NCBI GenBank assembly: GCA_017470145.1
Contig: JAFUFB010000030.1
Location: 124,001-188,000, forward strand
Length of the DNA stretch: 64,000 nucleotides
From: Clostridia bacterium
GTDB lineage: Bacteria > Bacillota > Clostridia > Christensenellales > Aristaeellaceae
Direction: 5' to 3'
Shown here: piece by piece, positions 7,836 to 17,063 of the stretch
Position numbering within the stretch: position 1 is the stretch's first letter
Layout: each line of letters starts with the position of its first letter
Position numbers and translations under genes: made by a program
Notes under the pieces: generated by a model
Database searches by the model: none
Told to the model about the DNA's origin: nothing
What the model saw: only the letters and a program-made list of their open reading frames with translations

Positions 7836-9809
7836 TTATGCTTTGGGCTGAATGGTGGCCTTGATGCGGCGCACGCCGGCGGAGGAGGATTCCTCCTTCT
7901 GAATCTTGAAGGAGCCCAAATCCCCGGTGTTTTCCGCGTGGGGGCCGCCGCAGATCTCGAAGCTGTACTCGCCCATCTTGTAGGTCCGCACCCGCTCGCC
8001 GTACTTGTTTTCGAACAGGCCGATGGCGCCCTTGGCCTTGGCCTCCGGCACGGTCATTTCCTCGCAAACCACTGGCACCTTGGCGTCGATGGCCACGTTC
8101 ACCAGCCGCTCCACCTCTTTGATCTCTTCCGGCGTCATCTTCCGGCCGAAGGAGAAGTCGAACCGCAGCCGCTCCGCCGTGATGTTGGAGCCCTTCTGGG
8201 CCACCTCGTCCCCCAGCACCTTCCTCAGCGCCGCATGCAGCAGATGGGTGGCGGTGTGCAGCCGGGCCGTCTGCTCGCTGTTATCCGCCAAGCCACCCTT
8301 GAACTTCTGGTCCGCGCCCTGATGGCTCAGCTCCTGATGCTTCTTGAACCGCTCCGCGAAATCATTTTCATCAATGGCCAGGCCCTTTTCCGCTGCCAGC
8401 TCCCGGGTCATCTCGATGGGGAAGCCATAGGTATCATACAGTTTGAAGGCGCTGCGGCCATCCATGGTGCCCAGGCTTTCCATCCGGGTCTTCACCGCCG
8501 CCTCCAGCGCCGCCGCGTCTCCGGCCTTAGCCGCCTCGATGATGGGCATCATATCGGGGGAGGGGCGCAGCTTCTTACTTTCCGCCAGCTCCTTCGCCAG
8601 GGCCACCTTGTCCGCCGCCCCCAGGATGCCCTCCAGCAGGGCCCGGGTCTGCACCACGTTGTTATATACCTTCTCGAATTCCTTCTCGCCCTGCTTCAAG
8701 GTCCGGGCGAAGCGGCCTTCCTCCAGCTGCAGCTGTTCCAGCACGAAGGCGGCGTTCCGCTCCAGCTCGGGATAAACCTCCTTATACTGGTCGATAATGA
8801 CCCGGGCGATCTCCACCGTGAAGCCCTCGGGCATGCCCAGCTGCATGCCGTAGCGCACCGCCCGGCGGATCAGCCGGCGAAGGATATATCCCTGGTCGGT
8901 GTTGGAGGGGCTGACTCCCCGGTCATCCCCCAGGATGAAGGTGGAAGTCCGCATATGGTCCGCGATGATCCGGAAGGCCTTGGTGGTCCCCTCCTCCGCG
9001 CCGTATTCCTTGCCGCTCAGCTCCGCGATGCGGGCCAGGATCTGGGCGAAGGCGTCGATCTCGTAGACACTCTTCTTCCCGTTCAGCACGCACACCGTCC
9101 GCTCCAGGCCCATACCCGTGTCCACGTTCTTCTTGGCCAGGGGTTCATACTTGCCCTCCGCGGTCTTGTTATACTGCATGAAAACGTCGTTCCAGATTTC
9201 CAGATACCGGCCACAGGAGCAGGCGGGGGAGCAATCCGGGCCGCAGGGCTCCTTGTCGGTGATGATGAACATCTCCGTGTCGCTGCCGCAGGGGCCGGTG
9301 ATGCCGGCGGGGCCCCACCAGTTGTTTTCCTTGGGCAGGAAGAACAGGTTCTCCTCCTTCACGCCGCAGTTCCGCCACAGGTTGTAGCTTTCCTCATCCC
9401 GGGGGCAATCCTCGTCCCCCTCGAACACGGTGAAGGCCAGCTTATCCTTGGGCAGGCCCAGATATTCCGGGCTGGTCAGGAATTCCCAGCTCCAGGGGAT
9501 CATGTCCTGCTTAAAATAGTCTCCCAGGCTCCAGTTCCCCAGCATCTCGAAGAAGGTCAGATGGCTGGGATCCCCAACGTCGTCAATATCTCCGGTGCGA
9601 ATGCACTTCTGCACGTCCGTCAGCCGGGTGCCGGCGGGATGGGGCGTGCCCATCAGATAGGGCACCAGGGGGTGCATGCCCGCCGTGGTAAACAGCACGG
9701 TGGGATCATTTTCCGGAATCACGGAGGCAGAGGCAATCCGATGATGTCCCTTGGATTCCATAAAGGCTAAAAACTTTTCCCGCAGCTCGGCGGAGGTAAT
9801 CTCTTTCAT
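7836..9809 (-). CDS. alaS: Alanine--tRNA ligase lacking the C-terminal C-Ala domain
   Basis: 657 residues. The class II catalytic core includes CIRTGDIDDVGDPSHLTFFEMLGNWSLGDYF. The C-terminal tRNA-SAD editing domain has zinc-ligand motifs HTATHLLHAAL and CGGPHAENTGDLGSF. Usual bacterial AlaRS is about 875 residues; this one ends after the editing domain (SSSAGVRRIKATI), so the C-Ala/oligomerisation domain is absent. An extra Cys-rich loop (PCGPDCSPACSCGRYLEIWN) lies in the catalytic region. Start ATG 9809 (KEITSAELREKFL) fits the family; upstream codons to 9959 run through the promoter. It may be the main enzyme or a paralogue. Confidence 0.88.
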   Translation of the reverse strand: MKEITSAELREKFLAFMESKGHHRIASASVIPENDPTVLFTTAGMHPLVPYLMGTPHPAGTRLTDVQKCIRTGDIDDVGDPSHLTFFEMLGNWSLGDYFKQDMIPWSWEFLTSPEYLGLPKDKLAFTVFEGDEDCPRDEESYNLWRNCGVKEENLFFLPKENNWWGPAGITGPCGSDTEMFIITDKEPCGPDCSPACSCGRYLEIWNDVFMQYNKTAEGKYEPLAKKNVDTGMGLERTVCVLNGKKSVYEIDAFAQILARIAELSGKEYGAEEGTTKAFRIIADHMRTSTFILGDDRGVSPSNTDQGYILRRLIRRAVRYGMQLGMPEGFTVEIARVIIDQYKEVYPELERNAAFVLEQLQLEEGRFARTLKQGEKEFEKVYNNVVQTRALLEGILGAADKVALAKELAESKKLRPSPDMMPIIEAAKAGDAAALEAAVKTRMESLGTMDGRSAFKLYDTYGFPIEMTRELAAEKGLAIDENDFAERFKKHQELSHQGADQKFKGGLADNSEQTARLHTATHLLHAALRKVLGDEVAQKGSNITAERLRFDFSFGRKMTPEEIKEVERLVNVAIDAKVPVVCEEMTVPEAKAKGAIGLFENKYGERVRTYKMGEYSFEICGGPHAENTGDLGSFKIQKEESSSAGVRRIKATIQPKA

Positions 9810-9876
9810 TTGAACGTTCTTCCCCTTCCCGTATTCATCGAAAAAACATATCCGGCGCCCCAGGGCGCCGAGCGCT

Positions 9877-9905
9877 ATTATAGCAAATGGGCCTGGCGAT
9901 TGCAA
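9877..9905 (-). promoter_or_regulatory. alaS promoter
   Basis: Minus-strand TTGCAA (9905-9900), 17-bp spacer, perfect TATAAT (9882-9877). The transcript would begin near 9870 with a GGCGCC-CTGG-GGCGCC hairpin (about 9853-9869) and a T6 run seven bases later, so a leader attenuator is possible but unsupported. Confidence 0.8.
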
Positions 9906-9958
9906 GCCTGCGCCGCCCCTGAAAAGCAAAGGTTTGGGCGGTTCCTCCTCCCTCGGCA

Positions 9959-11089
9959 TCAGATCACAATCTCCCCCGGCCGATATCCCCGGGGTAGCTC
10001 CTCCTCCTCCAGGAAGGAGAAATCCGGATCCTCCAACACCGGCAGGAAGGCCTCGTAGGGGCAGCTCTCCATCTCCCGGCCATAGCTGGTCTGCCCGAAC
10101 CAGCCGCCCTCCTTGTGCTTCTGGTTCAAATCCCGGGTAAACTTGGTCCGGTTGCAGCAGTCGTGGACCACCAGGGGCCAGCCCTCCTCCGCCGCTTCCT
10201 TCATCAGCCGGAGGGTGATTTCCCGGCTAAACAGGGGGCTCAGATATCCCATGCGGTAATAGTACAGGTTCTCCCCCCAGTAATTCCCCAGGTTGTTCTC
10301 GTTCAGATGCAGCTCCGCGCAGTTCATAAAGTCGATGTCCGTGGCCAAAATCCGCGCCTTTTTCTCCTGGAACTGGGCCTCAAATTCCCGGGTCATGGGG
10401 GTCTCAATGCCCACCTGAGGGATGTATTGCTTCGCGATACCCATGCTTTCAATCACCTGATCCGCCGCGTTCGAGGCCCCCAGGTTGAACCGGATCTCCT
10501 CCAGCCCCGCCTCCCCCAGGGCCCGAAGGCGCTCCTCCGTGGCCCCCAGGCCATTGGTGTACAGATGCTGATGCACCCCTGCCTCGTGGAATCGGCGAAT
10601 AATGCCATAATATTTCTCGATTTCCATGAAGGGCTCCAGGTACACATAGGCGATGCCCGTAGGCTTCCCCTGGATGGCGAAAAGAAGAGGCAGATCCTCC
10701 TCCCGATATTTCCCGCCGCCAATTTCCCAGTATCCCTCCCCGATGGGCGGGATGGCGTCCAGCACCCCATAATCATAGCAGAAGGGGCAATGAGCGTTGC
10801 ACTTGTTGGTCTTCCGCACGGCGCTGAGCCCCGTACCCGTCAGACAGGAGCGGCATCCCTTCGGAAACTTGTCCTCCGGCCCCACATAATAGGTCCGGGG
10901 GCCCGCTCCCATGCCCTGGAGGCCAGGGATTTCCGCCTGCATCCGGGCGAACCGGGCCTCCGCCGCCCGCTCGATCTGACTGAAGGTGGCCAGGGCAATC
11001 TCCTGCTGCCGGGGACCCAGGGGCTGCTCCTCCGGCAAAGCTGCGAAGAACTGGAACCATTGCAGCGCGTCCTTTTTGGAAATATTCAT
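9959..11089 (-). CDS. Radical SAM protein of unknown substrate
   Basis: 376 residues. The CxxxCxxC cluster-binding motif is CNAHCPFC (Cys97, 101, 104), followed by YDYG. Two earlier cysteines (KGCRSC, 79 and 82) could bind metal. Later segments (YLEPFMEIEKYYGIIRRFHEAGVHQHLYTNG) match a TIM-barrel radical SAM core. No RiPP precursor or cognate enzyme sits nearby, so the reaction is unknown. ATG 11089 has GGAGGG 9 bp upstream. It is divergent from the SH3 protein gene. Confidence 0.8.
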   Translation of the reverse strand: MNISKKDALQWFQFFAALPEEQPLGPRQQEIALATFSQIERAAEARFARMQAEIPGLQGMGAGPRTYYVGPEDKFPKGCRSCLTGTGLSAVRKTNKCNAHCPFCYDYGVLDAIPPIGEGYWEIGGGKYREEDLPLLFAIQGKPTGIAYVYLEPFMEIEKYYGIIRRFHEAGVHQHLYTNGLGATEERLRALGEAGLEEIRFNLGASNAADQVIESMGIAKQYIPQVGIETPMTREFEAQFQEKKARILATDIDFMNCAELHLNENNLGNYWGENLYYYRMGYLSPLFSREITLRLMKEAAEEGWPLVVHDCCNRTKFTRDLNQKHKEGGWFGQTSYGREMESCPYEAFLPVLEDPDFSFLEEEELPRGYRPGEIVI

Positions 11090-11130
11090 GCCCTTTGCCC
11101 TCCAATTATTACAAAAAAATTACAATTTTG

Positions 11131-11159
11131 TTGACATTTTGTGCATTATCCGGTATCAT
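11131..11159 (+). promoter_or_regulatory. Promoter of the secreted SH3-type protein
   Basis: TTGACA (11131-11136), 17-bp spacer, TATCAT (11154-11159), about 50 bp before ATG 11209. Confidence 0.8.
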
Positions 11160-11208
11160 GGAGAAACCGGAAGGTTTTTTCCGGATTCTGATTCCATGAG
11201 GATCTGTC

Positions 11209-12252
11209 ATGAAACGAATGATTTCGGCTTTCTCAGCGCTTTCATTGCTGTTTTATAGCACCGCCCTGGCTTATACGAAGAACAGCGAGGGCCTCTATGT
11301 GGACGAAAGCGGCGCCATTATCGAGGATTACTGGGATGATGCCGCCGGCCTCTACATTGTGAATGGCATTGGCTACCCCATCGAAAACGCCGATAGCGCT
11401 GCCCCCGCCGCCAGTTCCTCCTCCGCCTCCAGCGGAGCCATGGTGGTCAATTCCTCCGATGGCTCCTCCGACCCAACGGCGGGCCTGCAGGTGAACCCGG
11501 ATGGCAGCGTCACGGTCCAGTCCGGCCAGATTCAAATTGAGGATCCGGCCTCCACCGGCTCTGGTCATCTGACCCAGGCGGAATGGGCCGCTCGATGGGC
11601 GAAATATACCGCAGCCAATGGCACTACCACCGGCACGGTGTATATGGACGATGCCGGCAACGTCTTTCCCGCGGAAATCGAGGCTCTGGGCCTGGGCCGC
11701 AGCACCATTCGCCTAGAAAATAAGCAGCAGCTCATCGTCCCCACCTCTTCCCTGCGATGGGACACGGAGGCCCCGGAGGATAAGCTGCTGGCCCTGGTGA
11801 CCCCGGCCAAGCAAACCTATCTTACCCTCCGGGCCAAGAAAAGTCAAAAAGCCTTCGTCATGGCCCATTGCGATAAATGCAAGGTGCTGCGGGTCATCAG
11901 CGTCGGCAAAACCTGGACCATGGTGGACGATGAAGGGGTTCGGGGCTATGTGCTAACCATGGGGCTTACCTTCTTCGACAACGCGCCCAAGCAGTACGCC
12001 GCCGGCATCATTACCGTCAAGGGCAAAACCCCCAGCGGCAACACCGTGCACGTCCGCTCCGCCGCCAAGAACACTGCCCGGCAGATTGCGGAATATCCCG
12101 TGGGCACCCCCATCACCGTCTTTGCCCAGGATGACAAATGGAGCGAAATCGACGTGGCCGGGCTCCATTGCTACATTCTGTCCGAATTCGTCACCCTGCA
12201 GGAGCCCTTAATTCTGGCGGACGCCGGCGGGGAAATTACGATGGAGCCTTAA
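11209..12252 (+). CDS. Secreted protein with bacterial SH3-like domains
   Basis: 347 residues: a signal peptide (residues 1-21, ending STALA), an acidic and Ser/Ala-rich linker, then two SH3b-like modules near the C-terminus. The first is LVTPAKQTYLTLRAKKSQKAF...MVDDEGVRGYVL; the second contains VHVRSAAKNTARQIAEYPVGTPITVF...CYILSEFV. Such modules usually bind cell-wall peptides. No catalytic domain is visible. The stop codon overlaps that of the convergent PIG-L gene within the four bases TTAA at 12249-12252. Confidence 0.8.
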   Translation: MKRMISAFSALSLLFYSTALAYTKNSEGLYVDESGAIIEDYWDDAAGLYIVNGIGYPIENADSAAPAASSSSASSGAMVVNSSDGSSDPTAGLQVNPDGSVTVQSGQIQIEDPASTGSGHLTQAEWAARWAKYTAANGTTTGTVYMDDAGNVFPAEIEALGLGRSTIRLENKQQLIVPTSSLRWDTEAPEDKLLALVTPAKQTYLTLRAKKSQKAFVMAHCDKCKVLRVISVGKTWTMVDDEGVRGYVLTMGLTFFDNAPKQYAAGIITVKGKTPSGNTVHVRSAAKNTARQIAEYPVGTPITVFAQDDKWSEIDVAGLHCYILSEFVTLQEPLILADAGGEITMEP

Positions 12253-13445
12253 TCCACCACCGGCCCCAGGTTCTCGAAAAGATCATCGTGTCGCTCATCC
12301 TGCCCCACCAGGCTGCGATAGAGTCCAAAGAGGCTGCAATCCCCGGGGCCAAAATCCTCCACCTTGTATTCCGTTTCCTGCTGGCTGATGTGGCAGGCGA
12401 AGGCCGCTTCCGCCACCTGGAAGGCCGTCCGGCCCCCAAACTCCGGCAGGGGGACGCGCCAGTCAAAGTCGATGACGTTTTCCGGATACAGGTGTAAATA
12501 GCATTTCGGTACATCCCATGTCCCGTATTCCGCGTAGGAATCCGGGAATTTTTTTTCGTCCGCCGCCAGCTCCAGCCCCTGAATCACGGCATCCGCACAG
12601 GCTCGATGGGCTCCATGGCCGTATTCGCCCTTGATGTCATGGGTAATGACCACCTCAGGCCGGAAGCGCCGAATCCATCCCGTCACCGTCCGATAAACCA
12701 CCGTCTTGTCCCATCGCTTGTACTGATCCTTCAGGGACAGGCTGAAGAAATCCCGAAAATGGCCGAACACGGGGTAATTCTTCACCCCGCAGGTCCATAA
12801 TCCGTCCAATTCCTCCAGCCGGCGCCGGGGCAGGGTGGGCACCATGATACAAACCTGTACCGCCTTCTTTTCCACCCCTGCGTATCGGGGCAGAATCCCC
12901 CCGAACCACAGAATCTCATCGTCCGGGTGCCCTGCCACCAGCATCAGGTCCGCCTTCTCTGCTGGTTTCTGCCAAACCTGCACCTCCGGGGGTAATTCCC
13001 CTTGGCCGTAAACATGGATCTCCGCCAGGGGCATGGGCGGGGATTTCTTTTCCCCCGCCGGGTTGGCGATGCGGAACTCCTTCGTCCCCTCCGGCAGGGC
13101 CAGATAGTCAGAAAGGAAGATACCCTCCGTCCGGCCATATTCCGTCCATTCCCCCGCTTCGTCCTTCACCTGGACCGCCACCACGTGCTCATGCTCGTAC
13201 CATTGCAGCCAGACGCCGCTGGCCTCCTCCCCTTCCGGCACGGAGACCTGGATGCTTGCCCCCTCCCCGGCGTAGGAGTTCCAATAGGTGCGATAGTTCC
13301 CGTCCATCGCCTTCTTGAATTCCTTCTTCTTCGAGCCCGGCAGCAGGGTGCATTCCGAGGTTATGTCCCGGGCAGGTGCCGCCGCGGCGAAGGCGGCCAT
13401 GGCCAGTATCACCCCGAAGATCAAAGCTCCCCATTTCTTTTTCAT
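12249..13445 (-). CDS. Secreted PIG-L (LmbE-like) deacetylase with an N-terminal discoidin-like module
   Basis: 398 residues from ATG 13445, which begins a clear signal peptide (MKKKWGALIFGVILAMAAFAAA); the upstream extension to 13472 would bury it. Residues ~30-140 resemble an F5/8-type carbohydrate-binding module (NYRTYWNSYAGEGASIQVSVP). The catalytic domain has the zinc motif AGHPDDE and a second motif HGAHRACADAV, typical of N-acetylglucosaminyl deacetylases. It probably works on surface or environmental amino sugars. The stop shares bases with the convergent gene. Confidence 0.85.
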   Translation of the reverse strand: MKKKWGALIFGVILAMAAFAAAAPARDITSECTLLPGSKKKEFKKAMDGNYRTYWNSYAGEGASIQVSVPEGEEASGVWLQWYEHEHVVAVQVKDEAGEWTEYGRTEGIFLSDYLALPEGTKEFRIANPAGEKKSPPMPLAEIHVYGQGELPPEVQVWQKPAEKADLMLVAGHPDDEILWFGGILPRYAGVEKKAVQVCIMVPTLPRRRLEELDGLWTCGVKNYPVFGHFRDFFSLSLKDQYKRWDKTVVYRTVTGWIRRFRPEVVITHDIKGEYGHGAHRACADAVIQGLELAADEKKFPDSYAEYGTWDVPKCYLHLYPENVIDFDWRVPLPEFGGRTAFQVAEAAFACHISQQETEYKVEDFGPGDCSLFGLYRSLVGQDERHDDLFENLGPVVD

Positions 13446-13468
13446 CCGTTTTCCCTTCCCTTCGAAAA

Positions 13469-13492
13469 ACAAGGCGCCTCCCGGCGCCTTGT
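13469..13492 (-). terminator. Terminator after the UMF1 transporter gene
   Basis: ACAAGGCGCC and GGCGCCTTGT around a 4-nt loop, with TTTTT on the minus strand. Confidence 0.85.
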
Positions 13493-13514
13493 GAAATTTG
13501 CTTTTCTGGGTTCC

Positions 13515-15062
13515 TTATGCCGCGTCCAGCTCCTCGAAGGCTTCCTTCCCTCGAATCATGATGATCAGCCCTACCAGGAACAGGGCAATGAGAGCCAACA
13601 CCCCGAAGCTGGATCGTCCGGTCCATCCACCGATCAGGGAATAGAGGAAGGGCCCCAACACCGAGGCAAACTTGCCAAAGATATCAAAGAAACCGAAGAA
13701 CTCGTTGCTCCGCTCCTTGGGAATCAGCTTGCCAAAATAGCTCCGGCTCACAGCCTGAATGCCGCCCTGCACAGTGCCCACCAAGGTCGCCATGGCCCAG
13801 AACAGAATGGTGGAGAAGGAAATGGCGCTGCGGAAACGGGTGATGGCACCGTCTTCGCCGCCGCCGGACTGCAGGAAGCTCTCCGCCGCTGCGAACACCT
13901 GACCGATCTCCTCGTCTCCCAGCTCTTCTTCCGTCAGCCCAGCCTTCATTTCAGCAATCTTTGTCGCCGCGTCCTTGTCCGTAAAGAGCCCCGCCACCTC
14001 GTCCCGCAGGGAAAGGGCCTTTTCACCTTGGAGCTCCGCCAAGGGCTCCGTGTATTCCGCCTGCGTCGCCTGCTCATAGGCCGCCTGATGGGGCTCCAGG
14101 GAGAAACCCATGTAGAAGCCCACCACGCAGATCAGGGTGTAGAGGATAATCGCGCCAATCAGCGCCTTCCGGGCCGTCACCTTCGCCGCGATGTTGGCGA
14201 AGATGATGGAGCAGGGCATGGCTACAATCTGGGTCACCAGCAGGGCCAGAATCATCCCCACCGTGCCCAGCCCTAGCACCGTGCCATAGGCCGTGCTGAT
14301 GCTGATGATGGTTCCCACGCCGTCGATGTAGAAGAAATAGGCCAGCACGAAGAGGAGCAGTCCCTTCCGCTGGAAGATTTCCTTCGCCGTGCGCCCAACG
14401 CTGCGGAAAATCTGGCCGATGCTGTTATCCTTGGTCTTTTCCACATAGTGGGTCTGCTCCACGTTCTTCAGGAAGGGGAGAGAGAACACCAGCCACCAGA
14501 CGCTGGTAATCAGGATGGAAAATTTCTGCGCAATGGGATTGCTGTATCCCAGAATCAGCAGCACCGCGATGCTGATCAGGAAAGGAATGGTGCTGCCCCC
14601 GATGTACCCCATGGCGTATCCCCAGGAGGAAACCTTGTCCATCCGCTCATCCGTGGTCACATCCGTCAGGAAGCTATCATAGAACAGGCAGGATCCGGAG
14701 AAGCCAATGCGGCTCAGGATGTAGCCCACCAGCATGAGCTTCCAGTTGTTCATCACCAGGGCGATCAGGAAGGTGAACACCACGCCCACCAGCATGAACA
14801 GGGTGAACAGCTTTTTCTTCATGCCCTTATAGTCCGCCACCGCGCCTAAAATCGGCGCCAGAATAGCGACCACAAAGGTGGCGATGGAGGTGCCATACCC
14901 CCACCAGATATCCCCGGCTTCCCCAGCGATGGAAACAAAGATCGTCGGGAAAATTGCCGCCATAATGTTGGTGGCATAGATGGAGTTGGCCCAGTCGTAC
15001 ATGATCCAGCTCCACTCTTTTTTCGTGAATCGCTTTTCCCTTTTCTCCCCCTGCTTTGCCAT
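13515..15062 (-). CDS. MFS transporter of the UMF1 (Atg22-like) family
   Basis: 515 residues with about 12 hydrophobic segments. The N-terminal WSWIMYDWANSIYATNIMAAIFP signature and the YDSFLTDVT segment are characteristic of UMF1/Atg22-type permeases. A hydrophilic, Glu-rich stretch around residues 325-400 forms a large loop between helices. Substrate unknown; Atg22 relatives export amino acids, bacterial ones are poorly defined. AGGAGG lies 7 bp before ATG 15062. It lies downstream of the murA and J-domain genes in the same direction. Confidence 0.85.
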   Translation of the reverse strand: MAKQGEKREKRFTKKEWSWIMYDWANSIYATNIMAAIFPTIFVSIAGEAGDIWWGYGTSIATFVVAILAPILGAVADYKGMKKKLFTLFMLVGVVFTFLIALVMNNWKLMLVGYILSRIGFSGSCLFYDSFLTDVTTDERMDKVSSWGYAMGYIGGSTIPFLISIAVLLILGYSNPIAQKFSILITSVWWLVFSLPFLKNVEQTHYVEKTKDNSIGQIFRSVGRTAKEIFQRKGLLLFVLAYFFYIDGVGTIISISTAYGTVLGLGTVGMILALLVTQIVAMPCSIIFANIAAKVTARKALIGAIILYTLICVVGFYMGFSLEPHQAAYEQATQAEYTEPLAELQGEKALSLRDEVAGLFTDKDAATKIAEMKAGLTEEELGDEEIGQVFAAAESFLQSGGGEDGAITRFRSAISFSTILFWAMATLVGTVQGGIQAVSRSYFGKLIPKERSNEFFGFFDIFGKFASVLGPFLYSLIGGWTGRSSFGVLALIALFLVGLIIMIRGKEAFEELDAA

Positions 15063-15133
15063 AGTCTTTCCTCCTCGTCAGTCGTTCATGCGAAGGGATG
15101 TTTCTCTCCCACACGCACCCGCGAAACGAATTT

Positions 15134-15658
15134 TCACCTTTTTCCTATGCTACGCAGTGCTTTCCTTACCTTTCCTCCCAGGGTCTTCTCCTTCTTCTCC
15201 GCCACCGCCGCAGCCAGCGCCCCCGCGCGATAATCGTTGTTGTCCGGCTCCCGTCTCACCGCTTCCCGAAAGCTTTGATGGGCGGAGTGATACTGCTCCA
15301 GCTGCATCAGGACGCGCCCCTGGGTGTAATACCAGGCCGCGTCCCTGCTTTCCGCCCGGGCCAGCTGCCGCAGGGCGTTCTCTGGCTTGCCCTTTTGCAG
15401 CATGCGCTCCGCCAGAGTCACCGCCTCCTCCCCGGACAGCTCCTGCTGATAGGCCGGGTTTTGCCGAGGCGTAGCCAGCCGCAGTGCTTCCTCATAGGCC
15501 AGATTCAGCCGGATCATTCGCTCCTGGGCCGCCGCCTTCTCCTGCGGATCCTGCACCCGGTCCGGGTGGCATTGCTTCACCAGAGCCCGGTAGGCCCTGC
15601 GAATCTCCTCCGGATCCGCCCAGGCTCGAAGCCCCAGCTCTTCAAAGGGGGTACTCAT
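15134..15658 (-). CDS. J-domain protein with TPR-like repeats
   Basis: 174 residues. The first ~65 form a J-domain (PFEELGL...IRRAYRALVKQCHPDR) with the HPD tripeptide at 31-33 that stimulates DnaK ATPase. Residues ~75-150 are helical TPR-like repeats (AERMLQKGKPENALRQLARAE; QGRVLMQLEQYHSAHQSFREAV). It lacks the Gly/Phe and zinc regions of DnaJ, so it is a specialised co-chaperone with an unknown client. It begins 18 bp after murA ends, so it is probably in the murA operon. Confidence 0.85.
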   Translation of the reverse strand: MSTPFEELGLRAWADPEEIRRAYRALVKQCHPDRVQDPQEKAAAQERMIRLNLAYEEALRLATPRQNPAYQQELSGEEAVTLAERMLQKGKPENALRQLARAESRDAAWYYTQGRVLMQLEQYHSAHQSFREAVRREPDNNDYRAGALAAAVAEKKEKTLGGKVRKALRSIGKR

Positions 15659-15676
15659 CCTTGGCCTGCTCCCCCT

Positions 15677-16942
15677 TTATTCCCACTCCCGGCTGATTTC
15701 CGCGCCCAGGGAACGCAGCTTTTCTTCGATATGTTCATATCCCCGGTCTATATACCCGGGCTCATAAATCTCCGTTACACCCCGGGCCATGAGCCCGGCG
15801 ATAATCAGCGCCGCCCCGGCCCGCAGATCCGTAGCCGTCAGCGGTGCGCCGTATAGCTCCGTCACGCCCTCGATGATGGCCGTCCGGTCCATAATCCGAA
15901 CCTGGGCTCCCATGCGGCGAATCTCGTCCAGATGGCGGAAGCGCTGTTCAAAAATCGTTTCCTCCACAAAGCTGGTGCCCTTCACCGTGGTCAGCAGGGC
16001 GCTCATGGGCTGCTGCAGATCCGTGGGAAACCCGGGGTAGACCTGGGTCTTGATGTTGATGGCCCGCTTGGGCCCTGCCGCCCGCACGCGGATGGCGTCG
16101 TCATAATCCGTCACCCGAACGCCCATCTCCAGCAGCTTGGCGCTCAAGGCGTCCATATGCGTGGGGATGCAGCCCTGAATGGTCACATCCCCGCTGGTGG
16201 CCGCCGCCGCAATCATCAGCGTCCCGGTCTCGATCTGATCCGGAATCACGGCATAGGTGGTGCTGTGCAGATATTGCACCCCGCGTATGCGGATAATATC
16301 CGTCCCAGCGCCTTTGATCTTGGCGCCCATGCTGTTTAAGAAATTAGCCAAGTCCACAATGTGGGGCTCCTTGGCCGCATTATAGATCGTTGTCTTTCCC
16401 TTGGCCTTGGCAGCGGCCAGCATAACATTCACCGTGGCCCCCACCGTCACCATGTCGAAGAACACATCGCCTCCGGTCAGCTCCTCGCTCCGGGCCCGCA
16501 GAATCCCTCTACGCTCCTCCGCCTCGGCCCCGATGGCCTGCATGCCCTTCAGGTGCTGGTCCACCGGCCTGCTGCCAATTTCGCAGCCCCCAGGGGTGGG
16601 CACATTAGCCCGGCCGCAGCGGCCCAGCAGCGCCCCCAAGAGGTAGTAGCTGGCCCGCAAGCGCTGGGCATTTCGGTAGGAAACCGTGTCCCCCTCCGCG
16701 GAACGGGGATCCACCGTCATCCGGTCCCCCGGCGTGTAATCCACCTGGGCCCCCAGCTCCCGCAAAATATCCACCAGGGCGTGTACATCCTCGATATCCG
16801 GAAGATTCTCAATCGTGCAGGGCTCATCACATAGCAGGGAGGCTGGAATCAACGCCACGGCGGTATTCTTGCCGCCGCTGACCTGAACCACGCCTTCCAG
16901 GGGATTCCCCCCCGTGATCAGCATCCTCTCTTTCCCGGGCAT
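15677..16942 (-). CDS. murA: UDP-N-acetylglucosamine 1-carboxyvinyltransferase MurA
   Basis: 421 residues, full family length. It transfers enolpyruvate from PEP to UDP-GlcNAc, the first committed step of peptidoglycan synthesis, in the cytoplasm. The fosfomycin-target Cys is present in PTPGGCEIGSRPVDQH (Cys120). Other family signatures include SGGKNTAVALIPA near the N-terminus and VYPGFPTDLQQP. GGGAGG lies 10 bp before ATG 16942; an internal ATG at 16924 is possible. A near-perfect promoter lies upstream. Firmicutes often carry two paralogues; which one this is cannot be told here. Confidence 0.95.
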   Translation of the reverse strand: MPGKERMLITGGNPLEGVVQVSGGKNTAVALIPASLLCDEPCTIENLPDIEDVHALVDILRELGAQVDYTPGDRMTVDPRSAEGDTVSYRNAQRLRASYYLLGALLGRCGRANVPTPGGCEIGSRPVDQHLKGMQAIGAEAEERRGILRARSEELTGGDVFFDMVTVGATVNVMLAAAKAKGKTTIYNAAKEPHIVDLANFLNSMGAKIKGAGTDIIRIRGVQYLHSTTYAVIPDQIETGTLMIAAAATSGDVTIQGCIPTHMDALSAKLLEMGVRVTDYDDAIRVRAAGPKRAINIKTQVYPGFPTDLQQPMSALLTTVKGTSFVEETIFEQRFRHLDEIRRMGAQVRIMDRTAIIEGVTELYGAPLTATDLRAGAALIIAGLMARGVTEIYEPGYIDRGYEHIEEKLRSLGAEISREWE

Positions 16943-16986
16943 GAGCGATGTACCTCCCTCGCGCTTGCTAAAAGTGTCCGAGGCTT

Positions 16987-17015
16987 ATTATACACATTTC
17001 CACGGGGCCTGACAA
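16987..17015 (-). promoter_or_regulatory. murA promoter
   Basis: Minus-strand TTGTCA (17015-17010), 17-bp spacer and TATAAT (16992-16987), about 45 bp upstream of the murA start. Confidence 0.85.
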
Positions 17016-17063
17016 GTCGCAGAGCAAGGGGACGAAAAACCTCTTCTATGATATCCTTTATTC

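Noticed and set aside
7938-9770. 610-codon + strand open frame opposite alaS
   Set aside because: His/Gly/Leu-rich shadow typical of antisense GC-rich coding sequence; the minus strand carries all AlaRS motifs.
9852-9870. GGCGCC hairpin in the alaS leader as a T-box or attenuator
   Set aside because: The leader is only about 60 nt, has no T-box consensus, and the T6 run lies seven bases from the stem.
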